A stretch of 39,625 bases of DNA from Alcanivoracaceae bacterium (GTDB taxonomy: Bacteria; Pseudomonadota; Gammaproteobacteria; Pseudomonadales; Alcanivoracaceae): NCBI GenBank assembly GCA_027324795.1, contig DAHVSB010000010.1:1-39625 (forward strand). Reading direction: 5' to 3'. Position 1 is the first letter of the stretch; each line of letters opens with the position of its first letter. The notes below the pieces were generated by a model. That model did no database searches. It was not told where the DNA came from and was given only the letters and a program-made list of their open reading frames with translations. Shown here piece by piece: positions 21,442 through 29,728 of the stretch. The position numbers were made by a program, and so were the translations under genes.

Positions 21442-24335
21442 CGCATGGCTCCTCTTTTTCTTAGGGTTGGAGGCTTGCCCGAAAAATGCCTTCGATGGCT
21501 GCGCAGGGATTGGTGCGCCAAGGCAATAAGCAGCAATGAACTTGCTCCCACCACTAAAGCAAAAACGCCAATATCAAACAAAAACGCACTAGGTAAATGA
21601 AGCTCGCCAAGCAGGGGTAAATTCACCACAGCGGTATGGCTGGTTAAGAACGGATAACCAAACAACCAAGCTCCCACCCCCGTTAGCAGTGCGAGTAATA
21701 TACCGCTGCCTAGCCACTGGTGCGGACGAATGCGTAGCTTGGCTTCAATCCATAAAGTGCCACTTACCATATATTGCAAAACCAGAGCCACAGTGAGGGT
21801 AAGCCCCGCCACAAAACCTCCTCCGGGCAAATTGTGACCGCGATAAAGGAAATACAAGGCAAGCAACACCAGCACCGGCATTAGAGCACGGAAGTAGATG
21901 GCAGGAATAGCCAAGTAACCACGGCGCGCCAATTGCCAAGGAGCAACGTTTTTAATATCTCCTAAACGTTGTGCGGGCAACTCAATGCTTTCTGGGGCGG
22001 GGCGGAAACGGCGCAATAAAGCATAGATAGTTAGCGCCACCACGCCTAACACAGTGATTTCACCAAAGGTATCAAAGCCACGGAAATCCACCAAAATCAC
22101 GTTCACCACGTTGGTGCCGCCACCCTCGGGTAAAGCGTGTTGAATAAAGAAATCCGTGAGTTTTGTGGGGCCTGCGCTCATCAACACCATATAAGTGGTT
22201 GCCGCCATACCTAGCCCAATGGCCACAGCCAACAAACCATCGCGAATGCGGCGGCGATAATCCCGCAAGGTGGCTTTCACCCCAGTCACATCGGGGGTTA
22301 AACGCTTTGGCAGCCATCTCAGGCCAAGTAAAATCAAGACGGTGGTTACCACCTCTACGGCGGCTTGAGTCAGAGCTAAATCGGGGGCAGAAAACAGAGC
22401 AAACGTTAAGCTCACCACAATACCGGTGGCGCTCATTAGTATCAGCGCTGCTAAGCGGTGATGCTTGGCTTGATATGCGGCGGCCACAGCACAAACGCCA
22501 CCCACTATCCACAACACAGCAAACATGGGTTCAAACCCAATGGGAGAACGCACCGCTTCGATGGGACTGCGCCACACTGTGAGTCCGCCCACCACCAACG
22601 TCACCAACAGCAACCAAAACAACTGAGGTTGCAGCCGCTCTGAGGTGAGCTTTTCTTCCACTCGCACAGCAAAAGACGTTACCGCTAGCAACACACGCTC
22701 AAATTCGCGCTGGCCATCTAGGCGGTGCAATAGAGGCACCTTATCCAAACGGCTGATGCCATAGCGGCGTTGCAACAGGAAATACAGCACAAGACCAAAG
22801 CCAAAGGCCAGGACACTCATTAGCAAAGGCAAATTAAACCCGTGCCAAATCTGCACACTGTACTCGGGGGTATAAGCACCCAACATATGATGCACCGCAA
22901 GATTCAACGCAGGCGCCACCGTCACACCCGGCATGGTGCCCACCACAATGCAAAGCACCACGAGCATTTCAATAGGGAAGCGCATCCAGCGGGGCGGCTC
23001 TTTGGGGGTTTTCGGCAATTCGCCACTAGGGACTGGGCCAAAAAACACTTCAGTAATAAAACGGAGGGAATACACCACGCTCAGTGCGCCAGCAATCACC
23101 GCCAAAGTTGGCAACCAAGTATTCCCTGAGCCAAAGCCTGCAGCCTCGGCAAAAAACATCTCTTTGGATAAAAAACCATTCAATAAAGGCACGCCCGCCA
23201 TGGCCGCTGCCGCCACCATAGCCAAGGTTGCAGTGATGGGCATGAGTTTACGCAAGCCCGTTAGTTGGCGTAAATCCCGGGTGCCACTTTCATGGTCGAT
23301 AATGCCTGCAGCCATGAAAAGCGATGCTTTAAAGGTGGCATGGTTTAGCACGTGAAACAATGCTGCCACCGCTGCTAGAGGGGTCCCCATACCTAACAGC
23401 AGGGTGATTAGGCCCAAATGGCTGATGGTTGAGTATGCCAGCAAACCTTTTAAATCTTGCTGAAAAATCGCCACAAATGCGCCCATCACCAGCGTAATCA
23501 AGCCTGCAAAACCAATGATATAAGACCATGCCTCTGTCCCTGCGAGCACGGGCCAAAACCGCATCAATAAAAACACTCCCGCCTTCACCATGGTGGCGGA
23601 GTGCAAATAAGCAGACACAGGCGTAGGTGCTGCCATGGCTCGCGGCAACCAAAAATGAAACGGGAACTGAGCGCTTTTGGTGAGCGCGCCAAGTGCCACC
23701 AATACCAAAATCGCCAGATACCAAGAATGCTCGCGCAAGACATCGCCAGAGCTGAGAATATCGCTAAGCTCGTAACTGCCCACCACATGCCCCATAAGCA
23801 CCAAACCCACTAGCAAGCAGAGCCCGCCCGTGGCGGTGACTATCAAGGACATACGTGCACCACGGCGCGCATCGGCTCTATGATGCCAATAACCAATCAG
23901 CATAAAGGAAACGAGGCTGGTTAGCTCCCAAAACAGCGCCATCTGAATTACGTTACCCGAGAGCACAATGCCGAGCATGGCTCCCATAAAAGCGAGGAAA
24001 AATGCAAAAAAACGGGGGATTGGGTCTTTTTCGGATAGGTAATAGCGAGCGTACAACACCACTAAAATGCCAATACCGCTCACTAGCAAACTAAACAGCC
24101 AAGCAAAGCCATCCATGCGCAAAGAAAAGTTCAGCCCATAGGTGGGCAACCATTCATACCGCAAGGTCGCTACTTCGTTACTGGCTATGGTGGGGAAATA
24201 ACACAAGGTAATCACGGTGGATGCCGCAGCCACTAAGCCAGCGAGCCACGCTTCCCAGTTTTTAGAATTGCTAGGCAAAAAAGCAACACACAAGCTGCCC
24301 AGAAACGGCAACAAAACAATGAGCATCAACCACAT
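21432..24335 (-). CDS. mrpAB: Fused Mrp antiporter subunits A and B (PhaAB type)
   Basis: A 967-residue polytopic membrane protein. The first two thirds are NuoL-like MrpA, with Glu137 in ALFWELTSLVSF and Lys220 in GALTKSAQFPFHFWLP, the conserved ion-translocation residues of the family, then an MrpA-specific middle domain (APDLALTQAAVEVVTTVLILLGL). The last about 150 residues are an MrpB domain (YFRALMPVLVLLALYFLYRG, then HNLPGGGFVAGLT). Such an A-B fusion defines group-2 Mrp operons as in Sinorhizobium phaAB and many Pseudomonadales. It is the first gene of the operon, with a candidate promoter 70-100 bases upstream; no strong ribosome-binding site is visible. The complex probably exports Na+ at alkaline or saline conditions. 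Confidence 0.94.
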   Translation of the reverse strand: MWLMLIVLLPFLGSLCVAFLPSNSKNWEAWLAGLVAAASTVITLCYFPTIASNEVATLRYEWLPTYGLNFSLRMDGFAWLFSLLVSGIGILVVLYARYYLSEKDPIPRFFAFFLAFMGAMLGIVLSGNVIQMALFWELTSLVSFMLIGYWHHRADARRGARMSLIVTATGGLCLLVGLVLMGHVVGSYELSDILSSGDVLREHSWYLAILVLVALGALTKSAQFPFHFWLPRAMAAPTPVSAYLHSATMVKAGVFLLMRFWPVLAGTEAWSYIIGFAGLITLVMGAFVAIFQQDLKGLLAYSTISHLGLITLLLGMGTPLAAVAALFHVLNHATFKASLFMAAGIIDHESGTRDLRQLTGLRKLMPITATLAMVAAAAMAGVPLLNGFLSKEMFFAEAAGFGSGNTWLPTLAVIAGALSVVYSLRFITEVFFGPVPSGELPKTPKEPPRWMRFPIEMLVVLCIVVGTMPGVTVAPALNLAVHHMLGAYTPEYSVQIWHGFNLPLLMSVLAFGFGLVLYFLLQRRYGISRLDKVPLLHRLDGQREFERVLLAVTSFAVRVEEKLTSERLQPQLFWLLLVTLVVGGLTVWRSPIEAVRSPIGFEPMFAVLWIVGGVCAVAAAYQAKHHRLAALILMSATGIVVSLTFALFSAPDLALTQAAVEVVTTVLILLGLRWLPKRLTPDVTGVKATLRDYRRRIRDGLLAVAIGLGMAATTYMVLMSAGPTKLTDFFIQHALPEGGGTNVVNVILVDFRGFDTFGEITVLGVVALTIYALLRRFRPAPESIELPAQRLGDIKNVAPWQLARRGYLAIPAIYFRALMPVLVLLALYFLYRGHNLPGGGFVAGLTLTVALVLQYMVSGTLWIEAKLRIRPHQWLGSGILLALLTGVGAWLFGYPFLTSHTAVVNLPLLGELHLPSAFLFDIGVFALVVGASSLLLIALAHQSLRSHRRHFSGKPPTLRKRGAMRWS

Positions 24336-24402
24336 AAAATTAGCTCGGCTAGATTCTTTTCCCTACACGCCGGCAGCAACGACTACCATATTGTTTAGGT
24401 TG

Positions 24403-24433
24403 AATATAAAAAGGTTAGACACGTTCATTGCAA
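24403..24433 (-). promoter_or_regulatory. Candidate promoter of the mrp-dapB operon
   Basis: On the minus strand TTGCAA (24428-24433) and TTATAT/TATATT (24403-24409) are separated by 18-19 bases, a fair sigma-70 match. It lies between the dnaJ terminator and mrpAB, where an operon promoter is needed. Confidence 0.45.
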
Positions 24434-24505
24434 ATCGCAGCAATGACTCTGACATTGGCTGCCCAATCAACACAACCCCCAAGGAAGAGATGGGACAAAA
24501 CAGGC

Positions 24506-24567
24506 AAAAACCAGCGTTTTACTTTAGCGTAAACCTCGACGCTGCACAAAGTAAAAAGCTGGTTTTT
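24506..24567. terminator. Large two-way terminator hairpin after dnaJ
   Basis: Two 20-base arms (24506-24525 and 24548-24567) beginning AAAAACCAGC and ending GCTGGTTTTT pair with a single mismatch. An inner AGCGT/ACGCT pair extends the stem. A-runs and T-runs flank it, so it can end transcription from dnaJ (minus strand) and would block readthrough in the other direction as well. Confidence 0.85.
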
Positions 24568-24590
24568 TTAGGATTTCCCTCTTTTTTTAT

Positions 24591-25712
24591 TTAATCAGTT
24601 TCAAAAAATCGCTTCACTGCATCAAAGAAACCAGATTTTTTTGGGTTGTGACGCTTGCCACCTTTTTGCACTGATGCTTGGAACTGGCGCAGTAGCTCTT
24701 TTTGCTCCTTGGTGAGAGACACGGGTGTTTCGAGAGTCACTCGGCAAAGCAAATCACCCACGCCGCCACCGCGCACGCCTTTTACGCCTTTACCGCGTAG
24801 GCGGAACAATCGGCCTGTCTGGGTTTCAGCGGGAATCTTAAGGTTCACCCTGCCGTCTAATGTGGGAACTTCTACTTCTCCACCTAGTGCAGCATCCACA
24901 AAATCTAAAGGCACTTCGCAGTATAAATCGTTGCCATCACGCTCAAAAATGGGGTGTTTTTTCACGCGGATTTCAATATATAAATCCCCCGGCGGGCCAC
25001 CTTTAGCGCCTGGTTCACCGCGCCCCGTTACGCGAACTCTATCACCATCATCTACGCCCGCTGGAATACGGATATTTTCTTCGCGGGTGGTTTGTGTACG
25101 ACCTTCACCGTGGCAATTGTTGCACGGGCTTTTAATTTCTTGGCCGCTGCCATGACAGGTGGGGCAGGTTTGCTGAACACTAAAGAAACCTTGCTGCATA
25201 CGCACTTGTCCCATGCCGCCGCAAGTGGAACAGGTTACAGGTTGAGAACCGTCCTTAGAGCCCGAGCCCTGGCATGCGTCGCAATCATCCCAACTTGGCA
25301 CGCGAATGGTTTCTGTGGTGCCGCGCACTGCCTGCTCAAGGGTAATCTCCATGGCATAACGCAAATCAGCGCCGCGCGAAGGGCCGCCACGACGAGCGCC
25401 ACCAAAAATATCGCCAAACATGTCGCCAAAAATATCGCTAAAGCCAGCACCACCGGCCCCCGCACCACCAAAGCCACCTTGGCCACCGCCTACGCCGGCA
25501 TGGCCAAACTGGTCGTAAGCGGCGCGTTTCTGCGCATCAGAAAGCACTTCATAGGCTTCCTTAGCTTCTTTGAACTTCTCTTCAGCTTCTTCGTCACCTG
25601 GGTTTCTATCGGGATGATAGCGCATAGCCATGCGGCGATAAGCGCGGCGGATTTCTTTTTCATCCGCCCCCTTCTCAATGCCCAGTACTTCGTAATAATC
25701 ACGCTTAGACAT
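24591..25712 (-). CDS. dnaJ: Chaperone protein DnaJ (Hsp40)
   Basis: A 373-residue type I DnaJ, co-chaperone that stimulates DnaK ATPase. It shows the J domain with HPD (YHPDRNPGD), a Gly/Phe-rich segment (about residues 72-105), and the zinc domain with four CxxCxGxG repeats ([32 protein letters not shown]), then the substrate-binding C-terminal domains. It starts 98 bases after dnaK, across a stable hairpin. In Pseudomonas the next gene is dapB; here the mrp operon lies between. Confidence 0.97.
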   Translation of the reverse strand: MSKRDYYEVLGIEKGADEKEIRRAYRRMAMRYHPDRNPGDEEAEEKFKEAKEAYEVLSDAQKRAAYDQFGHAGVGGGQGGFGGAGAGGAGFSDIFGDMFGDIFGGARRGGPSRGADLRYAMEITLEQAVRGTTETIRVPSWDDCDACQGSGSKDGSQPVTCSTCGGMGQVRMQQGFFSVQQTCPTCHGSGQEIKSPCNNCHGEGRTQTTREENIRIPAGVDDGDRVRVTGRGEPGAKGGPPGDLYIEIRVKKHPIFERDGNDLYCEVPLDFVDAALGGEVEVPTLDGRVNLKIPAETQTGRLFRLRGKGVKGVRGGGVGDLLCRVTLETPVSLTKEQKELLRQFQASVQKGGKRHNPKKSGFFDAVKRFFETD

Positions 25713-25748
25713 ACAATAAACCTATGGTTTTACTTTTATCGGTAAACG

Positions 25749-25777
25749 CATCACGCCGGGCATTGCCCGGCGTGATG
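25749..25777 (-). other. 13-bp perfect hairpin between dnaK and dnaJ
   Basis: CATCACGCCGGGC and its exact complement are separated by a 3-base loop. No T-run follows on the minus strand, so it is more likely to tune the dnaK:dnaJ ratio by partial termination or by protecting mRNA ends than to be a full terminator. Confidence 0.7.
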
Positions 25778-25810
25778 GAACGACTTATTGCTTCATTCAG
25801 CAACAGGGCC

Positions 25811-27733
25811 TTATGCTTTCTTCTCGTCGTCGCTTACGTCTTCGAACTCAGCATCAACCACGTCGTCATCCGCCGCCTCGGCACCCGCTTCAGCCTGGCC
25901 TGCACCCTCTTGCTGCGCCGCTTCTGTGTATAAGCGCTGGGCTAGCTCGCCAGAAGCATCGGTAAGCGCCTTGGTCTTGGCTTCGATATCTTCTTTGTCG
26001 TTGCCTTTAAGGGCTTCCTCGAGGGCATCGATGGCTGCATTAATGGCCGTTTTTTCTTCCTCTGTGGCTTTATCGCCCGCTTCCTCTAAGGTTTTGCGGG
26101 TAGCGTGTACCAAGTGGTCACCTTGGTTACGTGCTTGTACCAATTCTTCAAACTTGCGGTCTTCTTCGGCGTTAGCCTCCGCATCGCGCACCATTTGCTC
26201 CACTTCTTCATCGCTTAAACCTGAAGACGCTTTGATTTGAATGGTTTGCTCTTTGCCTGTGGCTTTGTCTTTGGCGCTCACTTCTAAAATACCGTTAGCG
26301 TCAATATCAAACGTCACCTCAATTTGTGGCACGCCACGGGGGGCCGCAGGAATACCCTCTAGGTTAAATTGACCTAAGGATTTGTTTTGCGCCGCCTGTT
26401 TGCGCTCACCCTGCAACACGTGCACCGTTACCGCAGATTGGTTATCCGCCGCAGTGGAGAAAGTCTCTGTGGCACGCGTTGGGATAGTGGTGTTCTTCTC
26501 AATCAGAGGCGTCATCACACCGCCCATGGTTTCAATACCTAGGGTGAGTGGGGTAACGTCAAGCAAGAGAATGTCTTTCACATCTCCGCCCAGTACCGCA
26601 CCCTGAATGGCTGCACCCATGGCCACTGCTTCATCGGGGTTCACATCACGGCGCACTTCTTTACCGAAGAACTCAGCCACTTTCTTTTGCACTAGCGGCA
26701 TACGGGTTTGGCCACCCACCAAAATCACATCAGACACATCACTAGCGGAAAGACCAGCATCCTCAAGGGCCACTTTACAGGGCTCTAGGGAACGCTCGAC
26801 CAATGCTTCCACTAGGGCCTCTAAGCGCGCACGGGTCACTTTCACCACCAAGTGCTTGGGGCCTGTGTTATCAGCAGTGATATAAGGCAAGTTCACTTCT
26901 GTTTGCTCAGCAGAAGAAAGCTCGATTTTTGCCTTTTCTGCTGCTTCTTTTAAGCGCTGAAGCGCCAAAGAATCATTGGATAAATCAATGCCTGTATCTT
27001 TCTTAAACTCATCGGCCAAGAAATTAATCAAGGCAATATCGAAGTCCTCACCACCGAGGAAGGTATCACCGTTGGTGGCTAATACTTCAAACTGGTGCTC
27101 ACCATCAATTTCAGCGATTTCGATAATAGAAACGTCGAAAGTACCACCACCTAAGTCATATACTGCGATGGTGCGCTCGCCGCCTTTTTTATCCATGCCG
27201 TAGGCAAGGGCTGCTGCGGTGGGCTCGTTAATAATACGCTTAACATCTAAACCTGCGATGCGGCCAGCATCTTTAGTGGCCTGGCGCTGGGCGTCGTTAA
27301 AGTAAGCAGGCACCGTAATCACAGCTTCGGTTACCTTTTCACCAAGGTAATCTTCTGCGGTTTGCTTCATTTTCAGCAATACTTGTGCAGAAATTTGAGG
27401 CGGTGCCATTTTTTCGCCTTTCACTTCTACCCAAGCGTCACCGTTATCCGCTGCGATAATTTTGTAAGGCACCATTTTGATGTCTTTTTGCACAACGTCT
27501 TCATCAAAACGACGGCCGATTAAACGCTTAATCGCAAATAGCGTGTTATCGGGGTTGGTCACCGCTTGGCGCTTCGCCGCTTGGCCCACTAGAGTTTCAT
27601 CATCGGTGTACGCGACGATGGAAGGGGTAGTACGACCCCCCTCGCTGTTCTCAATCACTTTGGCTTTATCGCCTTCTAATACAGCAACACACGAGTTCGT
27701 GGTCCCTAAATCAATACCAATAATCTTAGACAT
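25811..27733 (-). CDS. dnaK: Chaperone protein DnaK (Hsp70)
   Basis: A 640-residue cytoplasmic Hsp70, ATP-dependent folding chaperone. It shows the phosphate-binding [14 protein letters not shown] start, the [21 protein letters not shown] segment, the phosphate-2 loop [12 protein letters not shown], the adenosine loop [10 protein letters not shown], the interdomain linker [18 protein letters not shown] and an acidic C-terminus. The ATG at 27733 has AAGGAGA about eight bases upstream. A sigma-32-like promoter at 27812-27839 and the grpE promoter both feed it. Length is normal. Confidence 0.98.
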   Translation of the reverse strand: MSKIIGIDLGTTNSCVAVLEGDKAKVIENSEGGRTTPSIVAYTDDETLVGQAAKRQAVTNPDNTLFAIKRLIGRRFDEDVVQKDIKMVPYKIIAADNGDAWVEVKGEKMAPPQISAQVLLKMKQTAEDYLGEKVTEAVITVPAYFNDAQRQATKDAGRIAGLDVKRIINEPTAAALAYGMDKKGGERTIAVYDLGGGTFDVSIIEIAEIDGEHQFEVLATNGDTFLGGEDFDIALINFLADEFKKDTGIDLSNDSLALQRLKEAAEKAKIELSSAEQTEVNLPYITADNTGPKHLVVKVTRARLEALVEALVERSLEPCKVALEDAGLSASDVSDVILVGGQTRMPLVQKKVAEFFGKEVRRDVNPDEAVAMGAAIQGAVLGGDVKDILLLDVTPLTLGIETMGGVMTPLIEKNTTIPTRATETFSTAADNQSAVTVHVLQGERKQAAQNKSLGQFNLEGIPAAPRGVPQIEVTFDIDANGILEVSAKDKATGKEQTIQIKASSGLSDEEVEQMVRDAEANAEEDRKFEELVQARNQGDHLVHATRKTLEEAGDKATEEEKTAINAAIDALEEALKGNDKEDIEAKTKALTDASGELAQRLYTEAAQQEGAGQAEAGAEAADDDVVDAEFEDVSDDEKKA

Positions 27734-27753
27734 CAGGTCATTCTCCTTGCTCG

Positions 27754-27782
27754 CTGCGTAGGTAAACAACAAACCTGCGCAG
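27754..27782 (-). promoter_or_regulatory. Stem-loop in the dnaK leader near the ribosome-binding site
   Basis: CTGCG + AGGT (27754-27763) can pair with ACCT + CGCAG (27773-27782) around one mismatch and a 9-base loop. It lies between the predicted sigma-32 start and the AAGGAGA ribosome-binding site (27742-27748). It does not cover that site directly, so an RNA-thermometer role is only a possibility. Confidence 0.4.
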
Positions 27783-27811
27783 AGGTATTACAGTAAAATT
27801 AACTAGCTTCT

Positions 27812-27839
27812 ATATGGTGATAGCCGCAACAGTTTCAAG
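27812..27839 (-). promoter_or_regulatory. Sigma-32 (heat-shock) promoter upstream of dnaK
   Basis: On the minus strand CTTGAA (27834-27839), 16 bases, then CCATAT (27812-27817). This matches the sigma-32 consensus CTTGAAA / CCCCATNT with the same geometry as the grpE promoter, except that one C of the CCC is an A. It lies about 80 bases upstream of the dnaK start. Confidence 0.7.
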
Positions 27840-27853
27840 TGCTTGGCAAAAAT

Positions 27854-28441
27854 TTATTCGCCTTTCGCCACCACCACACGAGCGGGGCGCAGCAAACGAT
27901 CGTTAAGAACATAGCCCTTTTCCAATACTTCAATCACTGTATTAGGGGCTTTGCCTGGCATAGGTACCATGGCCATGGCTTCGTGATGCTCGGGGTTAAA
28001 CGCCTCATCCACTGGGTCAATGCGCTCAATGTGGTGGCGCTTAAACACATCGAGCAACACCTTAAGGGTGAGCTCGGTGCCTTCACGGGCCGCTGTTAAG
28101 CTCTCATCATCCGCGGGCAACTGTGTCAAGGCGCGCTCTAATGTGTCGGCCACAGACACCACGTCACTAGCAAACTTTTCTAACGCAAACTTGCGCGCGT
28201 TTGCCACATCACGCTCGGCGCGACGGCGCATATTTTGCACTTCTGCTTGCGCACGTAAATCAGCTTCAGCTAGCGCTTTTTCCACTTCAGCCAAACGCGC
28301 TTGCAGCTCTTCAACGGTGGGCGCTTCGGCGGCTTCTTCAGCAGCAGCGACCTCACCTTCCACAACCTCTGCTTCAGCGACTTCAGGCTGAGCTACTTCT
28401 TCTGCAGTAGTATCAGATGCTGTTTTTGGTTGTTCACTCAT
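27854..28441 (-). CDS. grpE: Nucleotide-exchange factor GrpE
   Basis: A 195-residue dimeric factor that releases ADP from DnaK. It shows a disordered acidic N-terminus (residues 1-50, rich in Glu, Ala and Val), a long coiled-coil helix with the motif RAQAEVQNMRRRAERDVANARKFALEKFA broken by the four-helix region, and the C-terminal beta-domain with HHEAMAMVP and VLEKGYVLNDRLLRPARV. The start has GGAG seven bases upstream. A very good sigma-32 promoter is at 28504-28531. It precedes dnaK by 120 bases. Confidence 0.96.
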   Translation of the reverse strand: MSEQPKTASDTTAEEVAQPEVAEAEVVEGEVAAAEEAAEAPTVEELQARLAEVEKALAEADLRAQAEVQNMRRRAERDVANARKFALEKFASDVVSVADTLERALTQLPADDESLTAAREGTELTLKVLLDVFKRHHIERIDPVDEAFNPEHHEAMAMVPMPGKAPNTVIEVLEKGYVLNDRLLRPARVVVAKGE

Positions 28442-28503
28442 GGGAAACTCCGTTTTAACTGGCAGCGCACCACTGCCTCTCTAAAATAAAAAGGGTGACA
28501 ACG

Positions 28504-28531
28504 ATATGGGAACTCAATGGCAAGATTCAAG
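28504..28531 (-). promoter_or_regulatory. Sigma-32 (heat-shock) promoter of grpE-dnaK-dnaJ
   Basis: On the minus strand CTTGAA (28526-28531), a 15-base spacer and CCCATAT (28504-28510), close to the sigma-32 consensus. It lies in the 114-base gap between hrcA and grpE, 63 bases before the grpE start. No CIRCE element is visible in this gap. Confidence 0.85.
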
Positions 28532-28555
28532 AGGAAAGGTAAAAAACTGATGTTT

Positions 28556-29599
28556 TTAGAGCTTATTTAGCGCTTTAGAGAGCAATCGAGCGGTAATATC
28601 CACCGTGGGAATGACCTTTTCGTAGTCCATGCGGGTAGGCCCCACTACAGCCAGTACACCCACTGAACCATCCTCCATGGCATAAGGCGAAGACACCAGC
28701 GAATAATCTTCGAACACTTGAATGCCCGCCTCGCGGCCAATGAAAATCTGCACACCATCGGCAGATACGCTGCGCTCGAGCAAGTGCAAGATATCGTACT
28801 TTTGCGAGAAAGCGTCGAAAAGCTCGCGCATGCGGTGCATATTATCCCCCTCTGCCATATTGAGCAGGTTGGTCTCGCCCGCTAGCACATAATCACCTGT
28901 ATTGTCTTTTTGCGTGGTCAGGGCTTTTTCAGCCACGTCCACGCTGGTGGCGAGCAACTGCGACATATGCGCTTTTTCACTGCGCATGGCTTGCACCAAG
29001 GCCGTTTTAATATCGTCTAAGTGCTGCCCCGCATAGTGGTGATTAATATAGTTAGCCGCTTGGCGCAGCGCTTGCTCCGTATATTCTTTGTCAGTATGAA
29101 TAATTCGATTTTGCACTTCAGCGCGATTAACCACTAGCACCACCAACACGCGACGCTCGGACAATGGCAAAAACTCCACTTGTCGCAAGGTGGTTACCTT
29201 TCGCTTGGGCATGGCCACCACACCTGCCATGCGCGTAAGCTCTGCTAGCGCTCGGGACGCACGATTATAAATTTCCTCTGGGGACTGGTCGGGTTGAATA
29301 AGCTGATGCAAATCCTGCTGCAAAGGGATGATATCGTCCGCATTTTTGATACTTGTTTTAAGCAATGCATCCACATATAAACGATACCCCAACTCCGTGG
29401 GCACGCGGCCGGCAGAGGTATGCGGGCTCGCCAACACCCCCATTCTTTCAAGCTCTGCCATAAGATTGCGGATGGTGGCAGGACTTACCGATAGCGCCCC
29501 TGAATTCGCGATTGCTTTTGAGCCCACGGGCTGGCCATCACGGATATGGCGCTCCACCAACGTCATTAGCAATGTTTGTTTTCTATTACTCAAATCCAT
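28556..29599 (-). CDS. hrcA: Heat-inducible transcription repressor HrcA
   Basis: A 347-residue DNA-binding repressor that in other bacteria binds CIRCE elements (TTAGCACTC-N9-GAGTGCTAA) in front of groES and grpE. Visible are an N-terminal winged helix (MTLVERHIRDGQPVGSKAIA, with SPATIRNLMAELERMG as recognition region, then PHTSAGRVPTELGYRLYVD) and a GAF-like C-terminal domain. The ATG at 29599 fits the family start; an upstream extension would be unrelated sequence. No CIRCE is seen anywhere in the heat-shock cluster, so its targets here are presumably elsewhere, such as groESL. Confidence 0.95.
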   Translation of the reverse strand: MDLSNRKQTLLMTLVERHIRDGQPVGSKAIANSGALSVSPATIRNLMAELERMGVLASPHTSAGRVPTELGYRLYVDALLKTSIKNADDIIPLQQDLHQLIQPDQSPEEIYNRASRALAELTRMAGVVAMPKRKVTTLRQVEFLPLSERRVLVVLVVNRAEVQNRIIHTDKEYTEQALRQAANYINHHYAGQHLDDIKTALVQAMRSEKAHMSQLLATSVDVAEKALTTQKDNTGDYVLAGETNLLNMAEGDNMHRMRELFDAFSQKYDILHLLERSVSADGVQIFIGREAGIQVFEDYSLVSSPYAMEDGSVGVLAVVGPTRMDYEKVIPTVDITARLLSKALNKL

Positions 29600-29625
29600 A
29601 ATAGTTACAGACTCTCGGCTATCGG

Positions 29626-29644
29626 GTATCTCATCACAAGATAC
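29626..29644. promoter_or_regulatory. Inverted repeat upstream of hrcA
   Basis: GTATCT (29626-29631) and AGATAC (29639-29644) form a 6-bp inverted repeat with a 7-base centre, 27 bases upstream of the hrcA start. It could be an operator for hrcA autoregulation, but it does not resemble CIRCE. Confidence 0.3.
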
Positions 29645-29670
29645 GAAATTCCACTCAACAATAAAAGTGA

Positions 29671-29700
29671 TTGCCTTACTGTTCTTTTGGACAGTATACT
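29671..29700 (+). promoter_or_regulatory. recN promoter with LexA (SOS) box
   Basis: TTGCCT (29671-29676) and TATACT (29695-29700), 18 bases apart, form the recN promoter. The spacer is filled by a near-ideal LexA box at 29677-29696, TACTGT-N8-ACAGTA, matching the consensus ends exactly. LexA binding would cover the promoter, giving SOS-inducible recN as in E. coli. Confidence 0.92.
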
Positions 29701-29728
29701 GGCACAAAATAAAACATGGAGGCGAACC

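Larger units (their letters stand above)
24336..24590. other. 255-bp gap between mrpAB and dnaJ
   Basis: No convincing gene is seen here. It holds the long dnaJ terminator at 24506-24567 and, on the minus strand, the candidate mrp promoter at 24403-24433. The leader between promoter and mrpAB is about 70 bases with no obvious hairpin. Confidence 0.6.

Noticed and set aside
28442-28555. CIRCE element before grpE
   Set aside because: No TTAGCACTC/GAGTGCTAA pair was found in this gap or upstream of hrcA; only the sigma-32 site is present.
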